Source of the DNA: an uncultured Flavobacteriaceae bacterium
GTDB taxonomy: Bacteria > Bacteroidota > Bacteroidia > Flavobacteriales > Flavobacteriaceae
Length of the DNA: 64,000 nucleotides
Direction: 5' to 3'
Assembly (NCBI GenBank): GCA_947487895.1
Contig: CANKYF010000012.1
Span: 62,001 to 126,000, forward strand
This document shows, one piece after another, positions 47,174-58,160 of this stretch. Numbering within the stretch: position 1 is the stretch's first letter; each line of letters starts with the position of its first letter. The translations under genes were made by a program, and so were the position numbers. The notes beneath the pieces are model-generated. The model was given only the letters and a program-made list of their open reading frames with translations, had not been told where the DNA came from and ran no database searches.

Positions 47174-47788
47174 TTAGGTTTTTGAAACTAGAGTTTTATT
47201 CCTAACTAAAAAATAAGCAACCATTATATTAGGTACCCAGCATAACCACGCAACAATTCTGTAGGCACTAATAAACTCTCCTAAAGCAATAGCTAATAGA
47301 GGTAACCAAATTCTTAAGGTAACAGCTGCAAAACATGCTGCATAACTGTAAATCATAAGTTTTTCATGCAATTCTACGTGCCCTTTTTTAATGGCTGCAA
47401 AACTTGTAATTGTAGTATATAACCAAATGAGTCCTAAAGAGAAAAAACCAAGTTTGCTTATAATGCCTCCAGTAGCATAAAGCGCAATGTAAAGCCCGCA
47501 AATACCACTTATTAATACAGAAATAACATAGGTCTTTCCAATATTTCTGTGTAGTTTAATGTTTTTAATTCTTAACTTTTTATTAAACTGTAACCAACCT
47601 ATTAATAAAGCAAGACCGCCTAATACTATATGCCCATAAAATGAAATATTCCATAAAGTATCACTTAGAAGTTCTTTAGATTTTGATCCTAATAATCCAA
47701 ACGTTCTATCTATTAAGAAGTAAATAATAGGATACAACCCAACTAACGAGGATAAAATACCTATTGTAACCCAAGAGACTTTTTTCAT
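47174..47788 (-). CDS. DUF2306 family membrane protein
   Basis: A 204-residue protein with about seven hydrophobic helices. The run FYGHIVLGGLALLIGWLQF, the segment LHRNIGKTYVISVLISGICGLYIAL, and HVELHEKLMIYSYAACFAAVTLR are the DUF2306 signature (His residues at helix ends, perhaps haem- or metal-linked). Inner membrane. Function unknown, and it is not obviously in an operon with its neighbours. Confidence 0.82.
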   Translation of the reverse strand: MKKVSWVTIGILSSLVGLYPIIYFLIDRTFGLLGSKSKELLSDTLWNISFYGHIVLGGLALLIGWLQFNKKLRIKNIKLHRNIGKTYVISVLISGICGLYIALYATGGIISKLGFFSLGLIWLYTTITSFAAIKKGHVELHEKLMIYSYAACFAAVTLRIWLPLLAIALGEFISAYRIVAWLCWVPNIMVAYFLVRNKTLVSKT

Positions 47789-47873
47789 TTTATTAGAGTT
47801 TTCAATATATAGATGAAAGTAATTATAAAATGTTAGATAGTTATTCTCTAGTTAATTTTTTATAGTTCCTATT

Positions 47874-48125
47874 CTAAATCAACTCTTCACATTGAAAACC
47901 TCTGGCTTTAATTTGTTCAATTAGATCATCTTTACTGAGTGTTTTTGTGGTTTCAATTCTTAACACTTTATCTATATCTTCAAGATCTATAGACCACTTT
48001 ATAATATCTGGATGGGCGTTAAAAAGCAGTTTTATAGTATTTACACGAAGTTTATTGTTAATATTGGTTTTAAGAATATGAATATCAACATCTCTTTTTC
48101 TTGTTTGGTAAAATGGACTAATCAT
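47874..48125 (-). CDS. HMA-like small protein without CxxC
   Basis: An 83-residue protein whose pattern HILKTNINNKLRVNTIKLLFNAHPDIIKWSIDLEDIDKVLRIE and EQIKARGFQCEEL fits the beta-alpha-beta-beta-alpha-beta fold of heavy-metal-associated (HMA) domains, but the metal-binding CxxC is missing. Its start overlaps the end of the upstream membrane-protein gene by 8 bases, so translation is coupled. It lies at the end of the ECF sigma factor operon. Role unknown; perhaps a partner-binding module. Confidence 0.6.
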   Translation of the reverse strand: MISPFYQTRKRDVDIHILKTNINNKLRVNTIKLLFNAHPDIIKWSIDLEDIDKVLRIETTKTLSKDDLIEQIKARGFQCEELI

Positions 48126-48513
48126 GATTTTGGTTGTTGTTAGTTAAACGGTCTATATAGGCATCATAGGCTTTATTTCCTTCTTCTTTCCAGAAATCGT
48201 CATAATGTTTCCATTTAGAAAATTCGCCTTTACACTCTTTGTCTTTTTTTCTTGACTTAGAAGATTTTTTACCTGAATCTCCAAAATTGCAACCTCCAAG
48301 TAAAATTTTGGCTAAAATAAATACACCAACAGCTTGCCAAAATGTAAGTGTAGTTAGTCCAAAAATCATAGGCATTAGCCAGTTCCAGAGCCACATAATG
48401 ATAAATCCAAATAATATGGCTAAGCCTGTTATGAAAATGCCTCCAAAAATGATCATTCCTACAATCTCTCCTGGAGATTTTCCTCGCATTTTATGTTTAA
48501 AATAATTTGACAT
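48118..48513 (-). CDS. Membrane protein of the ECF operon
   Basis: A 131-residue protein with two hydrophobic segments (about residues 16-47 and 54-76) and a charged cytoplasmic tail rich in Lys, Ser and Asp, from about residue 80 (GKKSSKSRKKDKECKGEFSKWKHYDDFW). Conserved downstream of an ECF sigma factor in related bacteria as I recall. It could regulate the sigma factor at the membrane (inference; there is no classical anti-sigma motif). The gene starts 13 bp after the sigma factor stop. Confidence 0.65.
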   Translation of the reverse strand: MSNYFKHKMRGKSPGEIVGMIIFGGIFITGLAILFGFIIMWLWNWLMPMIFGLTTLTFWQAVGVFILAKILLGGCNFGDSGKKSSKSRKKDKECKGEFSKWKHYDDFWKEEGNKAYDAYIDRLTNNNQNHD

Positions 48514-48526
48514 GTTTTGTTTCTTT

Positions 48527-49075
48527 TTAATTAATAATATGTTTTTTAGGTCTTAATTTTTTGTATAACTGCGAAATTGCTCTGTGCCTTCTAGACATTA
48601 AAGTACCTATAGGAATACCAGTTTCTTCTTCTATTTCTTTATAGGTATAGCCTTCAAAATCTATAGCTATAATAATGTTTCTATAATCAGGTTTTAAGTC
48701 TAGAATAGCATCTTTCAAAGCCTCTTTCATTTGTTCAGGGTATGAATTGTCAGGTGATTCATATATCACCGATGCAAATTCTAAGAGTTTGTTTTCGTTT
48801 TGTGTTTCAAAATCAATGCTACTTTTTTTAGAACCACTTCGCATGACATCAATCACCTTATTTTTTAAAGCCCTGTATACAAAGCCAGCAACATTATTTA
48901 TAGGAGAATACCGGTCTGCTCCAGTAAATAACTTTAAAGCAACATCTTGAATAATATCTTCTGGGTCATTATTAACACTAGCTTTTAATTTAGAGTTAAC
49001 ATAACCTTTTAAAGAATTATATTCTTCGTTAAAGAAGACTTTTAGTTTTTTGTTGTTTTCTGATTGATGACTCAT
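48527..49075 (-). CDS. ECF-type RNA polymerase sigma factor
   Basis: A 182-residue sigma-70-family protein. Region 2 is at about residues 20-85 (DPEDIIQDVALKLF, NVAGFVYRALKNKVIDVMRS) and region 4 at about 120-172 (LKPDYRNIIIAIDFEGYTYKEIEEETGIPIGTLMSRRHRAI), so it should bind -35 and -10 elements. No region 1.1 or 3 is present, hence ECF. It leads a three-gene operon with a membrane protein and an HMA-like protein. The upstream region has three CGTCTTTA direct repeats, possibly its own promoter. Confidence 0.9.
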   Translation of the reverse strand: MSHQSENNKKLKVFFNEEYNSLKGYVNSKLKASVNNDPEDIIQDVALKLFTGADRYSPINNVAGFVYRALKNKVIDVMRSGSKKSSIDFETQNENKLLEFASVIYESPDNSYPEQMKEALKDAILDLKPDYRNIIIAIDFEGYTYKEIEEETGIPIGTLMSRRHRAISQLYKKLRPKKHIIN

Positions 49076-49076
49076 G

Positions 49077-49163
49077 TAAAGACGCTTTTTAAAGGCGCTT
49101 CAATTATAAAGACGCAACTTTTTTTACTTATTGCATTTTTTTTGATTATTTTTTATAAAGACG
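49077..49163 (-). promoter_or_regulatory. Three CGTCTTTA direct repeats before the ECF gene
   Basis: On the minus strand CGTCTTTA occurs at 49156-49163, 49107-49114 and 49077-49084, spaced about 49 and 30 bp. A related GCGCCTTTA lies between the last two. CGTC is a common ECF -10 core, so this may be an autoregulated promoter or operator array. Confidence 0.5.
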
Positions 49164-49189
49164 ATTAACTACCCTAAAAGTTACCTTGT

Positions 49190-50302
49190 TTATTCAATTA
49201 AATTAAAATCTAAAGTATTGAATGTCTTACCATTAATTATAATACTCACTTTATGCAATCCTGAATGGAACTTTCTTGTTGTTATTATTTTAAAAGATTG
49301 TTTTCTATGAACATTTGTAATGCTATTACCTTCATAAATCTTTTCACTTATTTTAAAAACTTTAGGAGATAAAGAGCCATTAGCCTTCTGATAATGAATA
49401 GCATATTCTAACCTTATTTTAGAAGGTTTTTTAGCTGTATTTTTTAGTTGAAATTTAAATTCAAGTGAATCTCCAATTTTTACTTTAGGTGTAAGTATTT
49501 TAAAATCTTCAATTTTAATGTTTTTAACAGAGCCAAAACCAAAAAGTTCCATAAGCTCTGGGTGACCTTGTTTTAAAAGGGTACGAGAAGCATGCTTTAC
49601 TAATTTATCAGTTTCTTTAGTTTTACCAAACCACTTTTTTGCAATACTTACTACAATTTTTGGATGATCTTTAGCTATATCATTTAAGTTATTAGCAACA
49701 CTTCTCCTTACATATTCAGATGCATCATCTTTAAGGTTTTCCAGAATGGGCAAAATAGTTGATGGGTCTTTTTTTAAGAATGGTAATGCCATAGCCCAAG
49801 GTAGTCTAGGTCTAGAGCCTTCAGAGGCTAAACGACGCACATGAAGATTCTTGTGTTTAGACCATTTTAGTAGTTGTTTTATAGCTTTTGCTTCATATGT
49901 AATTATAAACGGTCTAATAGCAAACTCACAACTAGTAAATGGTGTAATGAGTTCCATAGCATTCATTGAGGTGTCATAATCATCTAAACCATATTGTTCA
50001 ATATAATCAGGAAAGAACATGTAAGCTAAGGTGTCATAGTCTGTTACCTTTTCCTTATTTCTAAGGAGTTCAATACATTTTAAAATACTTTCTACATCTT
50101 TTTTATAATTTTTACTCAAGTAGTTGTGTAGTGTTAATGTAGAATGACGCATACGCTCTTTAAGTTCTAAATTGTCCCATTCTTCATTATAAATATCACT
50201 TATGAATCCTTTTTTATTGAAATCAGGAACTACCGTTGAAAAAGTTTCAGTAAAGCTTTCAAATAGAGATTTACTGTAAATGTATTTAAGTGGTTCTGGC
50301 AT
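49190..50302 (-). CDS. AlkC-like DNA alkylation repair protein
   Basis: A 370-residue HEAT-like repeat protein. Helical repeats fill about residues 60-250 (HKNLHVRRLASEGSRPRLPWA, LKDDASEYVRRSVANNLNDIAKDHP), the AlkC/AlkD pattern of DNA glycosylases that remove alkylated bases. The last 110 residues (KIGDSLEFKFQLKNTAKKPSKIRLEYAIHY) look like the Ig-like domain of the AlkC group. It is cytoplasmic and stands alone, divergent from pyrG 182 bp away. Confidence 0.85.
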   Translation of the reverse strand: MPEPLKYIYSKSLFESFTETFSTVVPDFNKKGFISDIYNEEWDNLELKERMRHSTLTLHNYLSKNYKKDVESILKCIELLRNKEKVTDYDTLAYMFFPDYIEQYGLDDYDTSMNAMELITPFTSCEFAIRPFIITYEAKAIKQLLKWSKHKNLHVRRLASEGSRPRLPWAMALPFLKKDPSTILPILENLKDDASEYVRRSVANNLNDIAKDHPKIVVSIAKKWFGKTKETDKLVKHASRTLLKQGHPELMELFGFGSVKNIKIEDFKILTPKVKIGDSLEFKFQLKNTAKKPSKIRLEYAIHYQKANGSLSPKVFKISEKIYEGNSITNVHRKQSFKIITTRKFHSGLHKVSIIINGKTFNTLDFNLIE

Positions 50303-50442
50303 TGTAGTTTTTTATTTAAGACAAATTTATTAGTCAAATGTGACAGAATATGTCAGTGGTTAAAAATATTTTTTTATTAATTCAATTAGAAGCGATTTGT
50401 TAATAACAAGACTTAAATAACACTAAAACAATTCCTGAATAA

Positions 50443-52122
<1,680 letters not shown>

Positions 52123-52130
52123 AATTGGAT

Positions 52131-52178
52131 AGCTTATTGATAAGCTATTATCATTCCTGCTTTTAGCAGGAATCTTTT
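52131..52178. repeat. Two hairpins between pyrG and yidC
   Basis: AGCTTAT-TG-ATAAGCT (52131-52146) is followed by ATTCCTGC-TTTTA-GCAGGAAT (52153-52173) and CTTTTT. The second core is the same as in the parE-parC gap repeat. It may partly terminate pyrG. Confidence 0.7.
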
Positions 52179-52194
52179 TAATATAAGATATATA

Positions 52195-54090
52195 ATGGAA
52201 GAAAAGAAGTTAGATTTAAATTCAATAATAGGTTTTGTACTTATTTTTGGAATTTTAGCTTATATGTTATGGCAAAATCAGCCAACGCCAGAAGAATTAG
52301 AAGCTCAAGAAAAAGCGAAGCAAGAAAAGGTTGAGGCAGAGAAAAAAGTTAATGAAGACAGCCAAAATTTTGTGACTTCTGCAAAAGATTTTCCAGCGGG
52401 AAAAGAGTTAGATTCACTTCAAAAAGCTCAGCTTAAAAATAAGTTAGGAATTTTAGCCTATTCAGAACTGTTATCAACAGGTAAAAATGAAACTGTTGTT
52501 GAAACAGATTTGTATGAGTTAAAGTTTAGTCATCGTGGTGGTTACTTATCTGAAGTTAAGCTAAAACAATTTGTAGATTATGATTCTGTTCCTATCTATA
52601 TTATAAAAGATAATAATGCCTTATTCAATATTGATTTTGGTACTACAGATAGTAGAATTGTAAATACAAAAGATAGATACTTTCAGCCTTCGGTTACTAA
52701 AAACGGAGACAATACCATTGTTTCAATGAAGTTTAAAATATCTGAATCTAAATTTTTAGAGTACAGATATGAGTTGAAACCAGATGATTACATGATAGAC
52801 TTTAATGTGCGTACGCAAGGTATGAGTGATATCATAAATAGTTCTCAAGCTATTAATCTAGATTGGAAATTGAAAGGGTATCGTCATGCAAAAAGTATTT
52901 CTTATGAAAACAGATATACAGACACACATTATGAGTATGAAGGTGGTAAAGATGATTTTTCAAGACAGGGTGATGACGAATTAGAAGATGTTACCTGGAT
53001 AGGGTATAAGCAACATTTCTTCTCTTCTGTTTTATTAACAGATAAAGCTTTTAAAACGGCTAGTATAAAAACTGAAAATTTAGTTGAAGATGAAGCTATA
53101 GATACTGTATATACTAAAATGTTTGCTTCAAAAATTCCTTTAGAATTAAAAGGAGGAGAGCTTAATGAGTCTATGGATTGGTATTATGGTCCAAGTGATT
53201 TTAAGGTTTTAAATACTTACGATAAAAACTTAGATGAATTAGTACCATTTGGTTGGGGTATTTTTGGTTGGATAAACCGTTACATATTCATGCCTTTATT
53301 TGGCTTTTTAGGCGGATTTATGCCTTACGGTATTGCTATTGTAGTCATGACCATTTTAGTGAAAATATGTTTGTCTTTTGTGCAATACAAGCAATTCTTA
53401 TCTCAGGCAAAAATGAAAATTTTAAAGCCAGAGTTAGATGCCATTAGAGAAAAGCATAAGAACAATAAAATGAAGGCGCAACAGGAAACAATGGCATTGC
53501 AAACCAAAGCAGGAGCAAGCCCAATGGCGGGTTGTTTACCAGCTTTGATACAGTTGCCAGTATTTTATGCGTTATTCCAGTTTTTCCCATCTGCGTTCGA
53601 TTTAAGACAGAAAAGTTTCTTATGGGTAGAAGATTTATCATCTTATGATGTTATAGCTAATCTTCCTTTTAGAATTCCGTTCTATGGGGATCACGTAAGT
53701 TTATTTCCGTTATTAGCCTCTATTGCAATTTTCTTCTACATGCGTTTAACAACAGGACAAAATGTTCAAATGCAACAGCCACAGCAAGAAGGAATGCCGG
53801 ATATGAGTAAAATGATGAAGTATATGATGTACTTCTCTCCAATAATGATGTTATTCTTCTTTAATAACTATGCATCCGGATTGAGTTTGTATTATTTCAT
53901 TTCTAACTTAATTAGTATTGGTATTATTTTAGTAATTAAAAATTATATTCTTGATGAAGATAAAATACATGCTCAGATTCAAGAGAATAAAAAGAAACCT
54001 AAAAAGCAAAATAAATTTCAAGCAAGAATGCAGGAAATGATGGAGCAAGCTGAAAAACAAAGGCAAGCTCAACAAAAAGGAAAGAAATAA
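52195..54090 (+). CDS. yidC: Membrane protein insertase YidC
   Basis: A 631-residue insertase of the Oxa1/YidC/Alb3 family for inner-membrane proteins. There is one N-terminal helix (LNSIIGFVLIFGILAYMLW), a large periplasmic beta domain at about residues 60-360, then the conserved C-terminal helices (YIFMPLFGFLGGFMPYGIAIV, MAGCLPALIQLPVFYALFQFF, MMKYMMYFSPIMMLFFFNNYASGLSLYYFIS). The basic Gln/Lys-rich tail binds ribosomes. It lies downstream of pyrG with a strong terminator 120 bp further on. Confidence 0.95.
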   Translation: MEEKKLDLNSIIGFVLIFGILAYMLWQNQPTPEELEAQEKAKQEKVEAEKKVNEDSQNFVTSAKDFPAGKELDSLQKAQLKNKLGILAYSELLSTGKNETVVETDLYELKFSHRGGYLSEVKLKQFVDYDSVPIYIIKDNNALFNIDFGTTDSRIVNTKDRYFQPSVTKNGDNTIVSMKFKISESKFLEYRYELKPDDYMIDFNVRTQGMSDIINSSQAINLDWKLKGYRHAKSISYENRYTDTHYEYEGGKDDFSRQGDDELEDVTWIGYKQHFFSSVLLTDKAFKTASIKTENLVEDEAIDTVYTKMFASKIPLELKGGELNESMDWYYGPSDFKVLNTYDKNLDELVPFGWGIFGWINRYIFMPLFGFLGGFMPYGIAIVVMTILVKICLSFVQYKQFLSQAKMKILKPELDAIREKHKNNKMKAQQETMALQTKAGASPMAGCLPALIQLPVFYALFQFFPSAFDLRQKSFLWVEDLSSYDVIANLPFRIPFYGDHVSLFPLLASIAIFFYMRLTTGQNVQMQQPQQEGMPDMSKMMKYMMYFSPIMMLFFFNNYASGLSLYYFISNLISIGIILVIKNYILDEDKIHAQIQENKKKPKKQNKFQARMQEMMEQAEKQRQAQQKGKK

Positions 54091-54103
54091 ATATAATGTC
54101 AAC

Positions 54104-54190
54104 CAGAACTGTCACGCTGAGTGTTACAGTGAGATGTCATACTGAGCTTGTCGAAGTATTGTCGAAATGTGCAGTCGAAGTGTTGTTTTA
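54104..54190. repeat. Dispersed repeat cluster after yidC
   Basis: CTGTCACGCTGAGTGTTAC and ATACTGAGCTTGTCGAAGTATTG lie in tandem in the 455-bp gap 54091-54545, and look like copies of the dispersed TGAGCxxxGTCGAA element. They have no coding potential. Confidence 0.6.
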
Positions 54191-54210
54191 GGTTCTCATT
54201 ATTAATTTAT

Positions 54211-54255
54211 AAAAAAGCTGCCAACTTTAGTGTTTTTAAGTTTGGCAGCTTTTTT
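54211..54255 (+). terminator. Intrinsic terminator of yidC
   Basis: AAAAAAGCTGCC pairs with GGCAGCTTTTTT across about a 21-nt loop with further weaker pairing (CAACTT / AAGTTT), and ends in a T run. It is 120 bp past the yidC stop. Confidence 0.85.
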
Positions 54256-54350
54256 GTTAGTGAAACTCAATTTTGAAAAGTTTTAATAACGTATTCAGAA
54301 TTGAAAGTTGAATAAGAGACTGTCTAATAATTAATTATTAGACGTCATTA

Positions 54351-54429
54351 CGAGAAATTGTAATTTCGAAGTAATCTCATAATCGAAAATATAAATTTTA
54401 AAGATTCCTTCACTACATTCGGAATGACG
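54351..54429. repeat. Dispersed repeat, inverted ends
   Basis: GACGTCATTACGAG at the left and TTCGGAATGACG at the right resemble the GTCATT...AATGAC ends of the other dispersed repeats. A hairpin-like GAAATTGTAATTTC is inside. The remainder to 54502 is unremarkable. Confidence 0.5.
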
Positions 54430-54502
54430 CCTTCTTGGACAGTTCATTTATTTTTGGTTTGATAATTGTTATACCAAAATAAAGTATTTATCGTTTAATT
54501 TA

Positions 54503-54535
54503 TTGTCATTTCTGCTTGAGCAGGAATCCACAATC
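54503..54535. repeat. Dispersed repeat fragment upstream of the MORN gene
   Basis: TTGTCATTTCTGCTTGAGCAGGAATCC carries CTGCT / AGCAG and the GCAGGAATCC end seen at 11514-11582 and 52153-52173. It is just upstream of the MORN-type gene. Confidence 0.5.
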
Positions 54536-54545
54536 AGTTTAAATT

Positions 54546-55253
54546 ATGAGAATTTTTAGAGTTATTATTATCGTTATTTTTACGTCTTTTTCAGTTTCAT
54601 CTCAAACTATAAATCAATTTGATGAAAGTGGTAAACGTCATGGTGTTTGGAAAAAGTATTTTGAAGGTACAAAAGTGCTTAGGTACGAAGGACAATTTAG
54701 TCATGGAAAAGAAATAGGCACTTTTAGTTTCTATAAGAATATTAGAAAGAAAGCCGTTTTAACAGCTTCTAAAGTTTTTAATGAAACTAATAATACTGCT
54801 ATTGTTACATTTTTCACTTCAAAAGGAAAAATTATTAGTGAAGGAAGAATGGATGGTAAGAAATATGTTGGCGAATGGAAGTATTACCACAGTAATTCTG
54901 ATAAACTAATGACTTTAGAGAATTACAATAAAAATGGAAACTTAGACGGAGAACGATTAGTATATTATGACAACGGACAGTTAGCCGAAAAAAGAAGTTA
55001 TATTGATGGTAAATTAGATGGCGAGTCTTTTTGGTATTCGGTTAAAAATATAGCCCTAAAACATTTTATTTATGTAAATGGGGAATTACATGGTATATCT
55101 AAATACTACAACCCTAAAGGAGAGTTAATTATAGAAGGAAGGTATAAGCATGATAAAAAACATGGTATTTGGAAATACTATGAGAATGGGGTATTAACTG
55201 AAGAAAAAGATTTTACTGTTAGGTCAAAATATAAAAAGAAAAAAACTCCCTGA
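54546..55253 (+). CDS. YwqK/MORN-repeat exported protein
   Basis: A 235-residue protein with a signal peptide ending in SVSSQ (residues 1-20). About seven MORN-like repeats of the form GKRHGVWKKYFEG, EGQFSHGKEIGTFSFYKN, DGKLDGESFWY and HDKKHGIWKYYENG fill the rest. The family is often annotated as YwqK antitoxin, but no toxin gene is next to it, so I do not infer a toxin-antitoxin role. Probably a periplasmic or surface repeat protein. A terminator overlaps its stop codon. Confidence 0.85.
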   Translation: MRIFRVIIIVIFTSFSVSSQTINQFDESGKRHGVWKKYFEGTKVLRYEGQFSHGKEIGTFSFYKNIRKKAVLTASKVFNETNNTAIVTFFTSKGKIISEGRMDGKKYVGEWKYYHSNSDKLMTLENYNKNGNLDGERLVYYDNGQLAEKRSYIDGKLDGESFWYSVKNIALKHFIYVNGELHGISKYYNPKGELIIEGRYKHDKKHGIWKYYENGVLTEEKDFTVRSKYKKKKTP

Positions 55254-55266
55254 TAACTCAGGGAGT
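55245..55266 (+). terminator. Intrinsic terminator of the MORN-repeat gene
   Basis: ACTCCCTGA-TAAC-TCAGGGAGT, a 9-bp perfect stem that overlaps the stop codon, followed by CCTTTTT. Confidence 0.85.
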
Positions 55267-55382
55267 CCTTTTTCATAGACAATTTTAATAGAGGGATAGC
55301 TATTAATAATCTATGAGACATGCGGTTAATTAAAAATTAACCAAACAACAACTAAACCAATGTCAATGTCACTTAAATTATA

Positions 55383-56795
55383 TTATTGCAAATCTGGTAA
55401 TGCTACTTTGTTAATTACATGAATAACACCATTTCCAGCTTGAACGTCAACAGCAATGATTCCAATATCAGAAGCCCCAGAACCATCTGTTACATCTGCA
55501 ATATTTCCATTGGTGCCTGGTAAAGTTATTGTTAAATTATTACCATGTAAGCTTGGAGCAACAGTATCTCCGTCTGGTGTTAAATCTCCTGATTGTACAT
55601 TTAAACCACCAACTACATGATGTAAAAGTACTTGTGTTAGTGTAGGCTCTGCAGGCACATCACCTAGAGCAGTAAAAGCATCATTTGTTGGTGCAAATAC
55701 TGTAAATGGAGGATTTATATCATCCATATTATCATCAGTTGTTCTACTTAGTATAGCTGCAAAGTCTGTTGCAGGTGTTAAGGTTGTTAAAGCACTAACT
55801 AAAGTTGAAAAATTAGGATCAGCTAAAGCAAATGTAACCACTGTTGGTATATCAATAACAGTATCTATAGCATGAATAATACCATTAGTACCAACAACAT
55901 CTGCTGCTGCAACTGTAGAGACACCATTAAATTTTACACCATCAGATGTATTGAAATATAAACTTAAATTATTCATTCCTGAACCAGTACCAAGAGTATT
56001 TGTATAACCTGCACCAGCATTAGTAAGATCTGTTGAAACAACATTTCCCGTAAGTACATGATTTAGTAGAAGGTTTGCAAGAGCATCAGTAGGAACGTCA
56101 CCTAAAGCAGCACCATCTAAAAAGTTTGTGAAAGCTGTATTGTCTGGAGCAAGCACTGTAAAAGGACCAGCACCACTTAAAACAGTCACTAAATCACCAT
56201 CAGCAGCACCTAAAGCAGCCACTAGACTTGTAAAACCAGGGTTAGCTATTGCATGATCTACTACAGAAGGTAAACCAATAACACCATTAACTATATGAAT
56301 AATTCCATTAGTTGCATCAATATTTGGTGTGTCTACACTTGAAACACCGTTTAGAGAAACACCATTAGAAGTATCTACAAACATGCTAATGTTTAATTCA
56401 GTACCTTCTTGGGTTGCTAATGTGCTAACATATCCTGTTGATAATGCAGATGATGCTAACTCACCAACTATAACATGGTTTAATAAAACCTGAGTTAATA
56501 CGTCTACAGGAACATCATTTAATGAAGCAAAGTTGTTAGCAGCTAAAAAGTTATTAAAAGCTGTGTTTGTTGGTGCAAAAACAGTGAATTCACCAGTACC
56601 ATTTAAAGTATTTACTAAATCGGCACGTTGTAGTGCAAGAACTAATGTACTTAGGTCTGGAGTTGCTTGCGCAAGTTCGGCAATAGTTTCTGGAATAAAC
56701 TGAGGCGTATTATCATCATCGTTGCTACACGATACAATAAATACCAGAGAAAGGGTCAAGAAAAATAAATTTTTTAAAGAAATAAAATGTTTCAT
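55383..56795 (-). CDS. Lipoprotein with three fasciclin (FAS1) domains
   Basis: A 470-residue lipoprotein (lipobox VSCSN). Three FAS1 domains span about residues 36-175, 176-315 and 316-470, each with a start such as LVNTLNGTGEFTVFAPTNTAF and an end such as NGIIHIVNGVIGLP. FAS1 domains mediate adhesion to cells or matrix in many organisms. The gene is on the opposite strand from the MORN gene and divergent from mnmA. The 130 bp between MORN and this gene holds a hairpin GGTTAATT-AAA-AATTAACC (55324-55342) but no gene. Confidence 0.9.
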   Translation of the reverse strand: MKHFISLKNLFFLTLSLVFIVSCSNDDDNTPQFIPETIAELAQATPDLSTLVLALQRADLVNTLNGTGEFTVFAPTNTAFNNFLAANNFASLNDVPVDVLTQVLLNHVIVGELASSALSTGYVSTLATQEGTELNISMFVDTSNGVSLNGVSSVDTPNIDATNGIIHIVNGVIGLPSVVDHAIANPGFTSLVAALGAADGDLVTVLSGAGPFTVLAPDNTAFTNFLDGAALGDVPTDALANLLLNHVLTGNVVSTDLTNAGAGYTNTLGTGSGMNNLSLYFNTSDGVKFNGVSTVAAADVVGTNGIIHAIDTVIDIPTVVTFALADPNFSTLVSALTTLTPATDFAAILSRTTDDNMDDINPPFTVFAPTNDAFTALGDVPAEPTLTQVLLHHVVGGLNVQSGDLTPDGDTVAPSLHGNNLTITLPGTNGNIADVTDGSGASDIGIIAVDVQAGNGVIHVINKVALPDLQ

Positions 56796-56822
56796 AGCTT
56801 CTGAAGTTTAATTAATGTTTAA

Positions 56823-56830
56823 CAAATTTA
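56823..56830 (-). promoter_or_regulatory. TAAATTTG -7 box for the FAS1 lipoprotein
   Basis: TAAATTTG fits TAnnTTTG, 27 bp before the start codon at 56795. Confidence 0.5.
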
Positions 56831-56938
56831 TAAAATAATTAAACAAAAATCCAAATTTTGTTTAATAAAATTTAATTTATGTTAAACAAAAGTGAATTTC
56901 AACTGATCTTTTTCAAAGATTATTTTTGTAAATATGTG

Positions 56939-56946
56939 TATCTTTG
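56939..56946 (+). promoter_or_regulatory. TATCTTTG -7 box for mnmA
   Basis: TATCTTTG at 56939-56946 is 18 bp upstream of ATG 56965. A second match, TATTTTTG, is at 56921-56928. Confidence 0.55.
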
Positions 56947-56964
56947 TACCCTAATTTTTTTAAG

Positions 56965-58152
56965 ATGAAACGTGTCATTGTAGGACTTTCAGGAGGTGTA
57001 GACTCTAGTGTTGCTGCTTATTTACTTAAGGAGCAAGGTTATGAAGTTATAGGCTTGTTCATGAAAAATTGGCATGATGATTCTGTAACTATTTCTAATG
57101 AGTGTCCTTGGTTAGATGATAGTAACGATGCCATGTTGGTTGCTGAAAAATTAGGAATTCCTTTTCAAACGGTAGATTTAAGTGAGCAGTATAAAGAGCG
57201 CATTGTTGATTATATGTTCCATGAATATGAAAAAGGAAGAACGCCAAATCCTGATGTTCTTTGTAATAGAGAGATAAAATTTGACGTATTTATGAAGATA
57301 GCTCTTGATTTAGGAGCTGATTATGTTGCCACGGGCCATTATTGTAGAAAAGGAACTGTAGAAAAACAAGGGAATAACGTATATCAATTATTGGCTGGAG
57401 TAGATAACAATAAAGATCAGTCTTATTTTTTGTGTCAATTATCCCAAGAACAATTATCTAAAGCATTATTTCCTATTGGAGAGTTAACCAAGCCAGAAGT
57501 GAGAGAAATTGCTAATGAAATTGGTTTGGTTACAGCAGATAAAAAGGACTCTCAAGGACTTTGTTTTATTGGTAAAGTCAAATTGCCAGATTTTTTACAG
57601 CAACAATTAAAGCCAAAAGAAGGTGTTATTGTTGAAATTTCTAAAGAACAAGACTTATACAATCAGAAGATTCCAGAATTTAAAACTGAAGAAGATAAAT
57701 TACAGTTTCTATCTAAAAAAACAGATTACTCAATTGAATTAGGAAAAGTAATGGGTAAACACCAAGGGGCACATTATTTTACTAAAGGGCAACGAAAAGG
57801 ACTTGCTGTGGGAGGAACGGTAGAACCTTTATTTGTTATTGATACAGATGTTGAAGAAAATGTAATTTACACTGGGCAAGGAAAAGAACATCCTGGTTTG
57901 TTAAAAAAAGCTTTGTTTGTGAGTAATGATGAATTGCATTGGATTCGTGAAGATTTAGCACTTAATGTGGATGAAAAGATGCAAGTTGAAGCTCGTATTA
58001 GATATAGACAACCATTACAAAAAGCAACATTACATAAGGTAGATTCTGGATTGTATGTTGAATTTGAAGATTACCAATCGGCAATTACAGAAGGACAATT
58101 TGTGGCATGGTATAATAATGATGAGCTTTTGGGTTCAGGCGTTATTTCTTAA
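56965..58152 (+). CDS. mnmA: tRNA-specific 2-thiouridylase
   Basis: A 395-residue enzyme that thiolates U34 of tRNA Lys, Glu and Gln. I use ATG at 56965 ([19 protein letters not shown]); an in-frame TTG seven codons upstream overlaps a -7 box. The PP-loop is [10 protein letters not shown], the Cys of the first catalytic motif is in [10 protein letters not shown], and the second is in [24 protein letters not shown] is also diagnostic. Length matches the family. It starts an operon with a nitronate monooxygenase gene 8 bp downstream. Confidence 0.95.
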   Translation: MKRVIVGLSGGVDSSVAAYLLKEQGYEVIGLFMKNWHDDSVTISNECPWLDDSNDAMLVAEKLGIPFQTVDLSEQYKERIVDYMFHEYEKGRTPNPDVLCNREIKFDVFMKIALDLGADYVATGHYCRKGTVEKQGNNVYQLLAGVDNNKDQSYFLCQLSQEQLSKALFPIGELTKPEVREIANEIGLVTADKKDSQGLCFIGKVKLPDFLQQQLKPKEGVIVEISKEQDLYNQKIPEFKTEEDKLQFLSKKTDYSIELGKVMGKHQGAHYFTKGQRKGLAVGGTVEPLFVIDTDVEENVIYTGQGKEHPGLLKKALFVSNDELHWIREDLALNVDEKMQVEARIRYRQPLQKATLHKVDSGLYVEFEDYQSAITEGQFVAWYNNDELLGSGVIS

Positions 58153-58160
58153 ATTTAACC

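Noticed and set aside
54546-55253. YwqK antitoxin of a toxin-antitoxin pair
   Set aside because: It has a signal peptide and no toxin gene beside it; the name is a family label only.
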